A stretch of DNA of 64,000 nt from a virus. The position numbers and the translations under genes were made by a program. Where the stretch lies: positions 35,326 through 99,325 of IMG/VR virus record IMGVR_UViG_3300026518_000007; one strand, given 5' to 3'. Position 1 is the first letter of the stretch; every line of letters begins with the position of its first letter. The notes below the pieces were generated by a model. The model had not been told where the DNA came from. It made no database searches and worked only from the letters and a program-made list of their open reading frames with translations. Below, in pieces: positions 26,841-37,332 of the stretch.

Positions 26841-27209
26841 CCAGACTCTTTTTAACCCATTTTCAGTTATATTATATTCCCCTATAACCTCTCCTTTAGG
26901 ATTAGTTAATTTTATATTATTTATTCTATCTTTATTAAGTTCAGCTATAAACCAATCGCTTTCGCTTATAACATTATTATTATTAGAATATATTTTAACT
27001 CTAACAAATAGAGGGTCGTTTTCAGTATAGAAATCCCAGTTATCTAATCTATGTAATGGAGTATGCCACATAGCGATATCGTCAGTATTATATATAGTTT
27101 CATCTACTATAAACTTAAATTCACTATCTAAAGATATTTGCCAACTAACTGCTATTATATCATTAAAACTATTGAACGATGCATAATCTTTTAAATAAAA
27201 TTTAGCCAT
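26838..27209 (-). CDS. small beta-rich protein, 123 residues
   Basis: Not recognised. Start 27209 (MAKFYLKDY) is chosen over an earlier in-frame ATG because AAAGG lies 8 bases before it. The chain is rich in Trp, Phe, Asp and Asn and looks like a single beta-sandwich: strands around AVSWQIS, FKFIVDET, FVRVKIYS and SDWFIAE, in the manner of fibronectin-III or similar small decoration domains. A capsid- or tail-decorating role is possible. It is a single-gene minus-strand unit, convergent with the kinase-like gene and divergent from the membrane-segment protein at 27294. Confidence 0.65.
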   Translation of the reverse strand: MAKFYLKDYASFNSFNDIIAVSWQISLDSEFKFIVDETIYNTDDIAMWHTPLHRLDNWDFYTENDPLFVRVKIYSNNNNVISESDWFIAELNKDRINNIKLTNPKGEVIGEYNITENGLKRVW

Positions 27210-27293
27210 ATTATTAACCTTTGTATATATTTTCAAAATAACAGCTGTTGAATTAATGTTAATAGCTTGAATTTAACATCTAAAGGAGCCGAC

Positions 27294-28763
27294 ATGTTAA
27301 CACAAGGCATCGAAAGCATTAATACACAAACAAATACTAAATTTATATTAAGACTAAATAAAGAAGCTACAGAACTTTTTGATGAGATTAGATTAACGCT
27401 ACCTGATATAGTAGGAACTAATTTCGATAGTAAGAAAACATATAAAGAGTATGAGCATTATAAAGCAACTATGAAGGTAGATATGATATCTAAGAGATTA
27501 ACTAAGATAAGTGAAATACTTAAAGATAGATTTGGTCTTAACGTAAATATAGAAAATTCTAAAAGAAATCTTAATAGTATAACATATTTAGTAACACCTC
27601 CAATGAACTATAAAGTAATTAATATGGCTATGGATAACTTAGATAGTCTTTTTCCTAAAAAAAGAGCTAATAATATAATATGGGAGACTCTAGCTACTAA
27701 AGCAGAACAAAATAGTTATAATACTTTAAATAATTTAAAAACAGCTATATCAGAAGGTAAGTTTAAATTAGATTTTAAAAGAGCATATGTTACTGGTTTA
27801 GAAAGTTCTATTTTTACTATAAGAACAGATGTATTAGCCGCTACTGTTGTTAATCTTAATCCTGATGAATTTATTTCATTATTATTAAAAGAGATAGGTT
27901 ATCTATTTTCTTATTTAGAATATATGTATACTAGTACTAGAAATACATTAAGTCTATTAGATAATTTTATAACAGAGAAATTCTCTAAGAATAAGAATCC
28001 AATAGAGAGCTTATCTATAGCTTTAAAGAAATCAGGAACAGATACTGAGAGCGATACGGCTATAGGAGTATTAGAAGAGTTAGATGTATTTATATTAAAA
28101 ACATATAGGATAGATAAGAATAAGAACTCTGTTAAATTAGATTTACAACAAGAGTCAGATAAGTTTGTAGTTAAATTAGGATTAGCGGATACATTATCAT
28201 CAGCGCTAGTTAAGATTTCTACACTAGGTACTATACGACCTAATGATACTAATTATAAAGAGATAGATAATCCTATATTAACTTTCTTATATACAGTAGT
28301 AGGATTAATAGTATTTGCTATATCGGTAGCTATATTTTCTATATTCGGTATTCTAATTTTACTATTAGTAGCTGGTGTTAAAATAGTTAGTTTCTTTTTT
28401 AGTTATTTAGCTAAGATGGTATTAACTATCTTTAATAGAATATTTAATAATGACATAGACCAAAATATAACCTATAGAGATATAGGTAAGAGGCTTAAGA
28501 AAATAAAATTACAACTTATAAAAGAGTTACGTAGTGATGATTTAGAGAACGAAGATAAGAAATATATAATGGAACAAATAGATAACGTAAATAAGTCTAT
28601 ATCATTAATAGATGAACGTTTTTCTATATTAGGAAGATATGGTGATTCAACATTATCACTTAACTCTACACATTATGAAGAGGTCATTAATGATAGACTT
28701 GAAAACTTAGAAGATAATGAACTTTATCTTTTAACTGAAAAATTTAAAAATATAAGGAATTAA
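27294..28763 (+). CDS. virion-type protein with membrane segments and protease-like sites
   Basis: 489 residues. ATG 27294 follows AAAGGAG; an in-frame start 27 bases upstream lacks one. Gly-Ile-Glu-Ser at 5-8 and Gly-Leu-Glu-Ser at 168-171 match the small-x-Glu sites cut by phiKZ-type head proteases, which would release a mature protein from residue 171. A long hydrophobic stretch (329-376) forms two likely membrane helices; charged, coiled-coil-like helices follow to the end. This design (propeptide, sites, membrane-active helix) suits an internal head protein ejected into the host envelope, but that is inference. It is two bases from the next gene. Confidence 0.65.
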   Translation: MLTQGIESINTQTNTKFILRLNKEATELFDEIRLTLPDIVGTNFDSKKTYKEYEHYKATMKVDMISKRLTKISEILKDRFGLNVNIENSKRNLNSITYLVTPPMNYKVINMAMDNLDSLFPKKRANNIIWETLATKAEQNSYNTLNNLKTAISEGKFKLDFKRAYVTGLESSIFTIRTDVLAATVVNLNPDEFISLLLKEIGYLFSYLEYMYTSTRNTLSLLDNFITEKFSKNKNPIESLSIALKKSGTDTESDTAIGVLEELDVFILKTYRIDKNKNSVKLDLQQESDKFVVKLGLADTLSSALVKISTLGTIRPNDTNYKEIDNPILTFLYTVVGLIVFAISVAIFSIFGILILLLVAGVKIVSFFFSYLAKMVLTIFNRIFNNDIDQNITYRDIGKRLKKIKLQLIKELRSDDLENEDKKYIMEQIDNVNKSISLIDERFSILGRYGDSTLSLNSTHYEEVINDRLENLEDNELYLLTEKFKNIRN

Positions 28764-28764
28764 T

Positions 28765-29223
28765 ATGTTAATATATAATAGCATTGATGTAGGTACAGGG
28801 TTGAGTCCTGATGAGATGGTTGATATTCTTTTTAATACACTGGTTCTTCCAGTTAAACGAGAGTATCCTAATTTTGATACTTTAAGACAAGAAGAGAAAG
28901 ACACTATCATTATAGCTACTGTTGTTAACTTCGTAGGTAACAGTGTAGTAAATGTTGAAGATGTTGTAGGTGTTGATAATGGAAGAATAAGAGATTATGT
29001 AGCATATGTAGCTAATAATATTCTTATCGCATTAAGCGAGTCATTTATTATTAACCATAGTAGATATAAAACTATTGTTAATAACATAGTTGAATCTAAG
29101 TTTAATTTTGTTTTAAACACTACTAATCCAGTAAATGTACAATTAGGTTTTTATAAAATATTACCTGATGAAATGGCTACTGCGATTAAAGATAATGTCT
29201 ATATCTATTCAAGTATCATATAG
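28765..29223 (+). CDS. hypothetical protein, 152 residues
   Basis: Not recognised. A short helical, soluble chain; the region GYVSPDEMVDILFN-like to YPNFDTLRQEEKDTI near the N terminus suggests a helical bundle. AAGGA precedes the ATG, which lies one base after the stop of the membrane-segment protein, so the two are co-translated and may be partners. It ends at a very strong palindrome facing the 940-residue gene. Confidence 0.7.
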   Translation: MLIYNSIDVGTGLSPDEMVDILFNTLVLPVKREYPNFDTLRQEEKDTIIIATVVNFVGNSVVNVEDVVGVDNGRIRDYVAYVANNILIALSESFIINHSRYKTIVNNIVESKFNFVLNTTNPVNVQLGFYKILPDEMATAIKDNVYIYSSII

Positions 29224-29256
29224 TATAAGGATGACTTAAGTCATCCTTATACTATA
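29219..29256. terminator. bidirectional terminator, longest perfect stem in the window
   Basis: A 17-bp perfect stem (29219-29235 with 29240-29256) around TTAA, between the convergent genes ending at 29223 and 29263. The stop codon of the plus gene lies inside the arm. Confidence 0.9.
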
Positions 29257-29262
29257 CTTATT

Positions 29263-32085
29263 TTATATTTTAATTATATTTATAGTTAAGTCAGGTTTAA
29301 CTACTAAACTACCGTCTGTATATGTTACTAATTTTTTATCTATAACGAATTTACTACTATTAACTTCATAATTTATAATATTGATATTATCATCTCTCGT
29401 TATATTCTCTATATTAACAGATAGGATTTCGTCCCCTATATTTTCAGCTATAGTTTTCTCTATTTCGCTTATAACAGGTTCCCCTAATAAAGATGTTTGT
29501 ACTATGTTAAATATAGTCTTCTCTATATCATCTGTTAATAAGAATGATGTTTCATTATTGATGTATAAATTAACTATAGGTTTAACAAAGTTATCATATG
29601 CTATTTTATTATAGTTAATATTTAGCGTAATAGTATCTAGGTCGTTACTAGGTAAGAATTTAAATATACTATTATCTAGTAAGTTATCATTTATACTAGT
29701 TATTTCAGTATCTATGACTTTAGTTAGTTCTTTAAAGAAATCTACTCTATATGATTTATAAATATCATTATTAGTTCTTAAGAAAGAATCCTCCATTAAT
29801 AATAAATCTAGATTATGTATAATTCCTAATGTGTTATCTATTATAGGTTGGTTATCTTCGTCTAATATAATATCGCCTTCTTTATGTAATACTATCTTAT
29901 TTCCATTATCATCTAGTACAAATTCGCCTATATTATGTTTTATATCTAAGATTATGTCATCATCTGTACCATCTCCATCAGTATCTATATATGTTATATT
30001 AGGTAAACCATTCTCATCTAGGTTATAAACATTTTCTTTATATGTTAAATAAACATCTTCCGTATATTTCTTAAACTTACGCTCCGTGTATTCTATATAA
30101 TAATTTTTATAAAGATGTGTTAGATGTATACCAAGTGTTCCATCAAACTCTTCCTCATATAGTAATACATTAAAATCATCATCTATGATATTTATGCTAT
30201 TATAAAGCACAGTATCATTTATAGCTTGGTCATTACTATATACGTCTAAAAATAATTTACTTTCTAAATCAACAGTAGCTACTTTAACCTCTCCTATATC
30301 TGTTCTAAATATTATTTCATCTTTTTCAGTTATGTAATTATCAGTTTCTAAATCTATTACTAAAGTATAGGTATTATTATTTAATACTAAATCACCTTTA
30401 AAATATATAAAGTTATTAGCATTTAACGGTATCGATATTTGACATTTTATTTTAGTAGCATCCATACTTAATAACTCATTAGTAGGTAGAAGATTATAAA
30501 CTATCCTATAGCCAGTTAAAGTTTTTATAATGTGTCTACTATTAATAGCTATAGGTGAATTTAATTCATCATTACTAAATCTTCTCTTATAATTACTTAT
30601 AGTAGGTTGGTTAACGTCATATATTCTAACATTAAGTGTATCTTTGTAATCTACTATATATTTATATAATGTAAAGAAGTATTTATTTTTATTATATTCT
30701 AAAATATCTAGATTTGTTTTAAGGATAGTAGCTTCATATGTGGTTAAAGGAGTTAGACTACTATCTTCGTTATATTTAAATATTTGAAAAGGTTCTATGA
30801 CTATGATATTATCATCTATGCTTTTTATTTTATCACTATTAATATTAGGTAAATATAGTTTTGTGTTATTATGGAAAACATCAATACTACTATATACATT
30901 GTAATCTAGATTACCAATCTCTTTATTAACTAAGAGTTCGCGTTCTAAAATAGTATTAGAAGCTTTTTTAAATGTGAAACCGCTTTCAGCTACTTTATCT
31001 TTAATGTCATAAATGGTAATAGGTACTTCATTATCGCCTGTACTATAATTTATTATCTTAGTCTTAAGTTCTTCAAAACTTAATTCATCTATACCGCCGA
31101 ATGTTTTAGTGCTAGCGTTTATTACATAGTTTATATTTTTTGTACCTATCATCCGTTCATCAGTAGTACTAGGTAACTCTATAGAGAATACGAAATCTTT
31201 ACTAACGTATTTATTAATAAAAAGTTCTATATTACCTTTAGTAGTATATAGCTCTATGTTAATATAGCTATTAACCATCTTATTTAATAGATAGACGCTA
31301 GGTATTTCTATATTTAGAATATTATCCATAGGTCTAATGATTACCGTAGGTACATTAGGGTTATACATGAAATTACTATAGGTACTATTTAAAGTAAATA
31401 TGCTATTATTATTATTAACAGATTTAGTAGTTAGAAAAGTATAGCGCTCATCAGCATCTAATGTCATTGTATTTTCATATGGTTTAGATTGTATAATAGT
31501 GTCTTTATAATTGTAGTACTTAATTTGTTTAACACTTATGTTAAGCATAATCCACTCTAAACCATCGTTATCTGTAACCGTATTACTTTCTATAATGGTA
31601 TCTTTATTTTCAGCAATAGGTATATCATTAGCTATTAGCTTACTGAATATACTATTATTTTTATAAACTCTTACATAAATATCGTTAAGTATCGTAAATA
31701 CAGTATCAGCTACAGTTATATTAGAAAACTTAGGAATAATGATTTCGCTATAAGTTCCTGTATTTTTACCATACAATTCTAAATCTTTTTTATTTATATG
31801 TAGATTAAAGAAAGCCTTACTAGGAACACTAAAGATATCTAATATTTCACTAGAGTTTATATGTGGGTATAAATCTTCTTTATTTTTAGCTAAATAAGGA
31901 TACATTTTTCGCATAGTTATTTTAGTATCCTGTAGAGCTGCGCTTGTTACTAAAGCATTATTCTCTAATAAAAATGTAAATGGGTTAGTAGGGTCTGGTA
32001 GGTCTATTTCATTATTTAAACCTTTAGATAAAAGTTCTAAAGATTTAACCTGTATCATATTTGGGTCATAGATATATTTATTCAT
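29263..32085 (-). CDS. large virion protein, probable baseplate component
   Basis: 940 residues with no enzymatic motif. The N-terminal ~110 residues (LENNALVTSAALQD, then MRKMYPYLAKNKEDLYPH) resemble a conserved N-terminal region that I associate with baseplate or tail proteins of large myoviruses. The rest is a long series of beta-rich Asn/Asp/Thr segments, including an acidic calcium-binding-like stretch DTDGDGTDDD (~690). AAAAGGA precedes the ATG. It lies 16 bases behind the 393-residue gene in a two-gene minus-strand unit. The baseplate assignment is by style and neighbours. Confidence 0.6.
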   Translation of the reverse strand: MNKYIYDPNMIQVKSLELLSKGLNNEIDLPDPTNPFTFLLENNALVTSAALQDTKITMRKMYPYLAKNKEDLYPHINSSEILDIFSVPSKAFFNLHINKKDLELYGKNTGTYSEIIIPKFSNITVADTVFTILNDIYVRVYKNNSIFSKLIANDIPIAENKDTIIESNTVTDNDGLEWIMLNISVKQIKYYNYKDTIIQSKPYENTMTLDADERYTFLTTKSVNNNNSIFTLNSTYSNFMYNPNVPTVIIRPMDNILNIEIPSVYLLNKMVNSYINIELYTTKGNIELFINKYVSKDFVFSIELPSTTDERMIGTKNINYVINASTKTFGGIDELSFEELKTKIINYSTGDNEVPITIYDIKDKVAESGFTFKKASNTILERELLVNKEIGNLDYNVYSSIDVFHNNTKLYLPNINSDKIKSIDDNIIVIEPFQIFKYNEDSSLTPLTTYEATILKTNLDILEYNKNKYFFTLYKYIVDYKDTLNVRIYDVNQPTISNYKRRFSNDELNSPIAINSRHIIKTLTGYRIVYNLLPTNELLSMDATKIKCQISIPLNANNFIYFKGDLVLNNNTYTLVIDLETDNYITEKDEIIFRTDIGEVKVATVDLESKLFLDVYSNDQAINDTVLYNSINIIDDDFNVLLYEEEFDGTLGIHLTHLYKNYYIEYTERKFKKYTEDVYLTYKENVYNLDENGLPNITYIDTDGDGTDDDIILDIKHNIGEFVLDDNGNKIVLHKEGDIILDEDNQPIIDNTLGIIHNLDLLLMEDSFLRTNNDIYKSYRVDFFKELTKVIDTEITSINDNLLDNSIFKFLPSNDLDTITLNINYNKIAYDNFVKPIVNLYINNETSFLLTDDIEKTIFNIVQTSLLGEPVISEIEKTIAENIGDEILSVNIENITRDDNINIINYEVNSSKFVIDKKLVTYTDGSLVVKPDLTINIIKI

Positions 32086-32101
32086 ATTTTTCCTTTTAAT
32101 T

Positions 32102-33283
32102 TCATAATGTTAGAAGAGGGTCTTCGGTAGACATTTGACTATCACCATCTATAGTTATACCGTTAGCCTCTAGCTCATCTTGTTGCGTACTCATACCTAC
32201 TGATTCGTTTAAATCATTATTAGGTATACCATTATCTTCCGTATCTGCATTTATTAATCTTTTATAAGTAGGACTATCTTTACTAAGTAACCATTTTAAC
32301 TCATATGTTTTTAAATCAACTATAGGATATCCTCTATTACTTAATACAGGTAAAAGGTCGTATGGTATCTCAATCATGTTACTAGTATTACCTTGTAGAT
32401 ATGCTCTAACTTCTGGATTAAATGCAGCTACAGTATCGTTAAAGTCTAATAACGTTAAATCATCATTTATTCTAGCTCCCATACATTTAAACGTTATGTT
32501 AATCTCTTCAGTTTGTGAAGAGTATGGTTTATCTACAGATAAGTCGAAGAATTTTCCAACTGGAACAGATGTAGGAAAAGCCGCTCCAGTACATGCCGAT
32601 TTTTTAATATATCTACCGCTAGTATCCATGACAAATCTATAGATTCTAGTATTATAATCAAATTCATTTTCAGTAACCATATCTATATATGGATATAACA
32701 TACCTTCGAATACTAACGCACTATATTGCGTCCATGTTTGAAATAATGTAGTTAGTGGTTCATTAATGAAACTTTTAAATGTGGCAGATAAATCAAAGAC
32801 ATCAAATATCTCAAATGTTCCATCTACCATAGCTAATTGTTCTTTTCGTAATCCTGAGTTAGAAGTAAATGTAGGTAGAGCTATATCAGGCCATCCTGAT
32901 AAATTAGTTAATGTATTACTTAATATAGGTATAAATGGGTTAAACATATCTACTATGGGGCACTCTAGTTTATCTTGGTTATATAACGGATGGTTTAAAC
33001 CCCATTGTAATCTAGGGTCTAATGTAGTTCTTATTATTCTATTAGCACTTAATTCATTCTTATCGAATAAACCATACATTTGTCTAATGTTTCTTATATT
33101 AACATCTGTTAGATTAAGTTGTGGTTTTACAAAGAATGTATAACCTTGTTTATCTTTATTAGATTGTAGAACTGGTAGTATCCCACTATGGTTAAAACCA
33201 TATATAGAATTACTTACTGCTTTATCTAAAGGAGCCATCTCTGATGACTCTAATGTTTCGTTTATATTAACTCTATTACTCAT
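32102..33283 (-). CDS. virion structural protein, 393 residues, tail-associated type
   Basis: Start 33283 (MSNRVNINETL) is chosen because AAGGAT lies ~8 bases upstream; a longer frame adds 35 residues without a ribosome site. The core (GYTFFVKPQLNL near 50, then PRLQWGLNHPLYN) matches a sequence style I know from structural proteins of giant phages, often found with tail or baseplate proteins. The chain looks beta-rich and aromatic. It is the first gene of the minus-strand unit with the 940-residue protein. The exact position in the virion is unknown. Confidence 0.65.
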   Translation of the reverse strand: MSNRVNINETLESSEMAPLDKAVSNSIYGFNHSGILPVLQSNKDKQGYTFFVKPQLNLTDVNIRNIRQMYGLFDKNELSANRIIRTTLDPRLQWGLNHPLYNQDKLECPIVDMFNPFIPILSNTLTNLSGWPDIALPTFTSNSGLRKEQLAMVDGTFEIFDVFDLSATFKSFINEPLTTLFQTWTQYSALVFEGMLYPYIDMVTENEFDYNTRIYRFVMDTSGRYIKKSACTGAAFPTSVPVGKFFDLSVDKPYSSQTEEINITFKCMGARINDDLTLLDFNDTVAAFNPEVRAYLQGNTSNMIEIPYDLLPVLSNRGYPIVDLKTYELKWLLSKDSPTYKRLINADTEDNGIPNNDLNESVGMSTQQDELEANGITIDGDSQMSTEDPLLTL

Positions 33284-33406
33284 TAAAAAATCCTTCTTTA
33301 ACCTATATTTCAAAACAATTTTAAGTTTAATCTTTTTAACATATTTGACATAGTTAAACAAACCTATAATATTAAGCTGAATAATCAAAGATTATAAGGA
33401 GAAATT

Positions 33407-34546
33407 ATGACAGGTGATATGCTTACAAAAGGTATACTTACTATAGGTAATATAATTAAAAATGTAGCTAATGATGATAAAGAGGCATTAGCATTAGAAC
33501 CAGATGTTGAGAGTAGTGGTAAGATAACTAGACTTATGTCTAAGTTTATAATTACTCCTAATGTAGTAGTAGATGAAAATCTTAAATATATGGATGACAA
33601 ATATTTTAAAGATTTAGTTAAAACAGAACTAGTCACATTCACAGGTATTGTAACACAAGCGTTTAGTGTCATGGCTGAAATTTATGGTGTATCACCAAAA
33701 GCTATAGTTAATAAGATGGGTAGAGGTAGTAAAAGTTATATAGGAGATATTAGACGAGTTATAGAATTAGCGGATGGTATGGAACATTTTGATTACTATT
33801 CTGATTTAATGGATACTAAAGGTTTATTACCAGCTAGTGAATCTATCGTAGATGAGAAGATTAAGAACATGTCACATAACAGTAAGATGACTAATAATAA
33901 CTATATCCAAAAAGACGTAGCTGCTTTCATTAACGTATATGAGTTACAGTTACAGTTTAATGATATTAATGGCGAATCTAAAGCTGTTACTATACCTATT
34001 ATTATTTATCCTAATATAACATATACTAACGCTAATACATTAATAGCTAATATGTTAGACAGTGATGATGATAAACGTTTCTTAACGAGAGTAGATGAAT
34101 ATAGAAGTGGTGCTATTTCTTTATCAGATTTAATATTCGCTACTGATTTAGTTAAAAAATATAAACATAGAAAAATTAAGAATGAGAATGATATAGCTTC
34201 TTATCTAAATGCTAAAGATAAAACAACAGCTATCTCTGATTTACTACATAACAAAAATAGCTTCTCTAAAAACTATAATATTTATATTTTCGATATGAAT
34301 AAAAAAGCTACTATTGAAAAACAGATAAAAGGTAGCATTTATAAAGAGAAATATAAAGATAAATTAACAACAGCGTTATTCGCATTCTCTGTATCTTTTG
34401 TAGATACTGAAAAAGAAGAAGTAATTATAGCAATAGATGATATTCCAGGTTTCTCAGTATTAAGTTTTAATATGCTTAAAAAAGAGAAAGATAATGATAT
34501 TAAAGATGTTATGAAAGAAATGATGAATAACAGACAACCATTTTAA
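33407..34546 (+). CDS. virion-type protein, 379 residues, possible processed internal protein
   Basis: Not recognised. The first ~40 residues carry two candidate maturation sites, Ala-Leu-Glu-Pro (29-32) and Asp-Val-Glu-Ser (33-36). Only the first fits the small-x-Glu rule. A mixed alpha/beta body follows with several Lys-rich surface helices. AAGGAG precedes the ATG. It opens a four-gene plus-strand run (33407-38823) with short gaps that contains the clearest processed-protein candidates, so a head-internal role is plausible. Confidence 0.6.
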   Translation: MTGDMLTKGILTIGNIIKNVANDDKEALALEPDVESSGKITRLMSKFIITPNVVVDENLKYMDDKYFKDLVKTELVTFTGIVTQAFSVMAEIYGVSPKAIVNKMGRGSKSYIGDIRRVIELADGMEHFDYYSDLMDTKGLLPASESIVDEKIKNMSHNSKMTNNNYIQKDVAAFINVYELQLQFNDINGESKAVTIPIIIYPNITYTNANTLIANMLDSDDDKRFLTRVDEYRSGAISLSDLIFATDLVKKYKHRKIKNENDIASYLNAKDKTTAISDLLHNKNSFSKNYNIYIFDMNKKATIEKQIKGSIYKEKYKDKLTTALFAFSVSFVDTEKEEVIIAIDDIPGFSVLSFNMLKKEKDNDIKDVMKEMMNNRQPF

Positions 34547-34568
34547 AATAATGTAAGGATACGTAAAA

Positions 34569-35507
34569 ATGAAAAATAAACACCAACTACAGACTCTTAT
34601 TATGGATAAGAGTGAATTCTTAGAAATGGTAGATGCCATTGATAAAAATATTAATGCTACAGTTTTACCTAGTATTAATGAGCTTATTAAAACAACATCT
34701 GATTCAGACGTTTTAGTAAGCACGATAGCGTTTAGTTCTTTAAAAGAGAAAAAAGATTCAAGTTTCTTTAAACGTCTTTATAATGTCATTAGTAAATATA
34801 GAGATACACTACCGTCTTTAAAAAGTAAGATAGAGGAGTATATGCCTGACACTATTACTACTACTAGTAATGATGTTAATGTTAGATTAGTGCTATCGTT
34901 AGTTAGCGAAGGCGTTTTCTTTTCAGAGACTACTCCGGTTATGCTAAGTTATCTTATAAGTAAGTACTATACTAAATCATCGACTGAGTTAGACCCATCT
35001 ACAGTTAGACAAATGGGACAACGTTTAAGTATAACAGTTAAGATTATTCCTGAATTAGAGAAAGCTGATTTAAAACCTATTATAGAAGCTATAGGTAATG
35101 TTCCGACTATTAAATCTCTTAAATTCGAATCTACTTCCACTATACCTTCTGAAGTAGTTTTAGGTTTCTTTAAAGATACTTTTAGTATTAAAAACTTTTA
35201 TACTCTAACTACTATAAAACGTTTGTTAGGTTATTTTAATATTAAAGATTATAAAAATAAACAAGATATAGCTAAAGGTTTTATAGGTAATCCTATCATG
35301 CACCTTAGATTACTATTCGTAGACTTAACAGCTCTTAGATTAGAAGCTATGAAAGATAAGCGTAAGTTACTAGAACTTCGTCTTTTAGAACTACGCTCTT
35401 TTAATAATGATGGTAGTACTAATCCTAAACTTAGTAAACAGATAGCATTCTACGAAGATAAATTAAATAAGTTAGATATGAAGATAGATAAATTATCAAG
35501 AATTTAA
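34569..35507 (+). CDS. hypothetical helical protein, 312 residues
   Basis: Not recognised. Mostly helical, with a Lys-rich C-terminal coiled-coil region (KDKRKLLELRLLELRS, then FYEDKLNKLDMKIDKL, ~265-310). No catalytic motif or membrane segment is seen. AAGGA precedes the ATG. It lies 22 bases after the 379-residue gene and 13 bases before the 591-residue protein, within the internal-head-like run. Confidence 0.65.
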   Translation: MKNKHQLQTLIMDKSEFLEMVDAIDKNINATVLPSINELIKTTSDSDVLVSTIAFSSLKEKKDSSFFKRLYNVISKYRDTLPSLKSKIEEYMPDTITTTSNDVNVRLVLSLVSEGVFFSETTPVMLSYLISKYYTKSSTELDPSTVRQMGQRLSITVKIIPELEKADLKPIIEAIGNVPTIKSLKFESTSTIPSEVVLGFFKDTFSIKNFYTLTTIKRLLGYFNIKDYKNKQDIAKGFIGNPIMHLRLLFVDLTALRLEAMKDKRKLLELRLLELRSFNNDGSTNPKLSKQIAFYEDKLNKLDMKIDKLSRI

Positions 35508-35520
35508 GTAAGGATATATT

Positions 35521-37296
35521 ATGCAAATTCTAAATACTAAAGAGGCTGATGAGTTTAAAATAGCTCTAGAGTCTCTTTATGAGAATATCCCTAATAAGGA
35601 TACTGATAATTATGAAACAGATTATAGTTCATATACTCCTGAGGAGTTAGCGTCATCTATAGAGGACGAATCACTCTCTATGAGGAATACAGAGATGGAG
35701 ATTAAAAGATGTTCTATAGCCTTAGATAATATTAATAGTACTTATGAGTATATACTTAATGCTACTAATAATAACCAGCCTATAGTTGTAGATTATATAA
35801 ATACATCTATTAAACACAACGCTGTACTTATAGGAGCTGAGGATTATGAATCTCTTTATGCAAATGTTACCGATGGTACTGAATCTATTATGGGTAGTAT
35901 ACTTAAGTTTATTAAAAAGATTTTCGAAGTAATATTTTCACTTATAGGTAAAGTTATATCATTCGTAGCTTCGCTTATTAGTAAGGTAGTTGGTTTCTTT
36001 TTCTCATCTACTAAATCAAGTAGCGGAGGAGGCTCAGTCTCTTCTAGATTAGAAACTGCTATAGATAATGTAAAAGCTGATATTAAAAAAGACTATGCAG
36101 ATGGCGATACGGCCGGTATGAGTTTTATAGAAAACAATGAAGCCAGAATTAAAACGCATGAAGAACGTATATTAGACTCTCTTAAAAGTTTAGACAGCTT
36201 TTTTATTAATAGTAGAATCTTAGAGACTGATGTTTTAGATTTTAAATTAGTTAGAGAATATATAGAAGATATGCTAACGTCATTATCGGATATGTATACT
36301 GCGTTAAGTGTAGGTGAATTAGGTAAAACTATTAATCATTATACGGATATACAGTTTACTGGAACAAGAGGCGCTTCATCTCCTAGAACTTTATCTCATC
36401 TTGTTAATCTACTTATTAAGAAAGCACGATATTTAGCAGAGGGTACTAAGTCTGGTAATATTAGAGCACAGGGTATACAAAATTATATAACTGAGTCTGA
36501 AGAGGGAGAATTTGTTTTAGCCACTAAGTTCTTATTAGAGAATATGGATTCTATATATAATCTAATACAATCATCTGTTCCTAATGCTGGGAATATTATG
36601 GATGAGAAAATAGAATTAGTTAAGAAACAATATCCTAATGCATTCGTTATGGGATATTCCGTAACCGATTTATATTTTATAAATACATTCGATAGAGATT
36701 ATGTTAATAAAATGTATGATGAACTTAATAAAGTCATAGACGCCATAGACGACCCTGATACTGAACATGATTTAGATACTATGGTAGATACATTAGTACA
36801 ATTCGTATATAGTATGGTTAAAATGGGCGATATCCGTATAAGTAAAATAGCTATAAATGAGTTAGTAACAGGTGCTGAAAAAGATGCTTATATTAAAAAT
36901 ATTACTGCTATAGGTAGTAGTGATTATGAGCAAGAGTTAATTGAGTTCGGTAAGATATATTTATTATGGGACGATTTTGAAAAAAGAGTTACTAATAATC
37001 TTAACCCTTTTAAGAAGCAATTAAAGAAAAATAATGACTTATTAAAAACTATGAAAAAAGAATTAGATAAGGATTATAATGAGATAGTTAATTTAACTAA
37101 AAAAAATGAGCATATTGGTAGCATAGTAACGACACTAAGTAAAGTGTTACAACAGGTAGTTGAAAATACTACTAACAATTATAAACTTACTTCGGAGATT
37201 TTCACTAGAACACTCTTAGAAGTAACCCGTTCTAAAACGGAATCACTTGTTATTAGTATGTCTGAAATATTGACAGCTAGAAACATAGTAGATTAA
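35521..37296 (+). CDS. candidate ejected/inner-head protein with amphipathic membrane segment
   Basis: 591 residues. Ala-Leu-Glu-Ser (15-18) and Gly-Thr-Glu-Ser (119-122) look like head-protease sites. Immediately after the second comes a long hydrophobic and amphipathic stretch (123-162, IMGSILKFIKKIFEVIF onward), then a Ser/Gly linker and a long helical, coiled-coil-rich body. The neighbouring 496-residue protein has the same order, so they are probably functional or ancient sequence relatives. If cut, the mature protein would start with a membrane-active helix, as expected for proteins injected with the DNA. AAGGA precedes the ATG, 13 bases after the gene before it. Confidence 0.65.
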   Translation: MQILNTKEADEFKIALESLYENIPNKDTDNYETDYSSYTPEELASSIEDESLSMRNTEMEIKRCSIALDNINSTYEYILNATNNNQPIVVDYINTSIKHNAVLIGAEDYESLYANVTDGTESIMGSILKFIKKIFEVIFSLIGKVISFVASLISKVVGFFFSSTKSSSGGGSVSSRLETAIDNVKADIKKDYADGDTAGMSFIENNEARIKTHEERILDSLKSLDSFFINSRILETDVLDFKLVREYIEDMLTSLSDMYTALSVGELGKTINHYTDIQFTGTRGASSPRTLSHLVNLLIKKARYLAEGTKSGNIRAQGIQNYITESEEGEFVLATKFLLENMDSIYNLIQSSVPNAGNIMDEKIELVKKQYPNAFVMGYSVTDLYFINTFDRDYVNKMYDELNKVIDAIDDPDTEHDLDTMVDTLVQFVYSMVKMGDIRISKIAINELVTGAEKDAYIKNITAIGSSDYEQELIEFGKIYLLWDDFEKRVTNNLNPFKKQLKKNNDLLKTMKKELDKDYNEIVNLTKKNEHIGSIVTTLSKVLQQVVENTTNNYKLTSEIFTRTLLEVTRSKTESLVISMSEILTARNIVD

Positions 37297-37332
37297 AAAA
37301 ACAAATAAATAAAAAATATTAAGGATTCGATT

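Noticed and set aside
26794-27030. 78-residue plus-strand hydrophobic frame
   Set aside because: It is antisense to the 123-residue beta-rich gene and crosses the convergent terminator.
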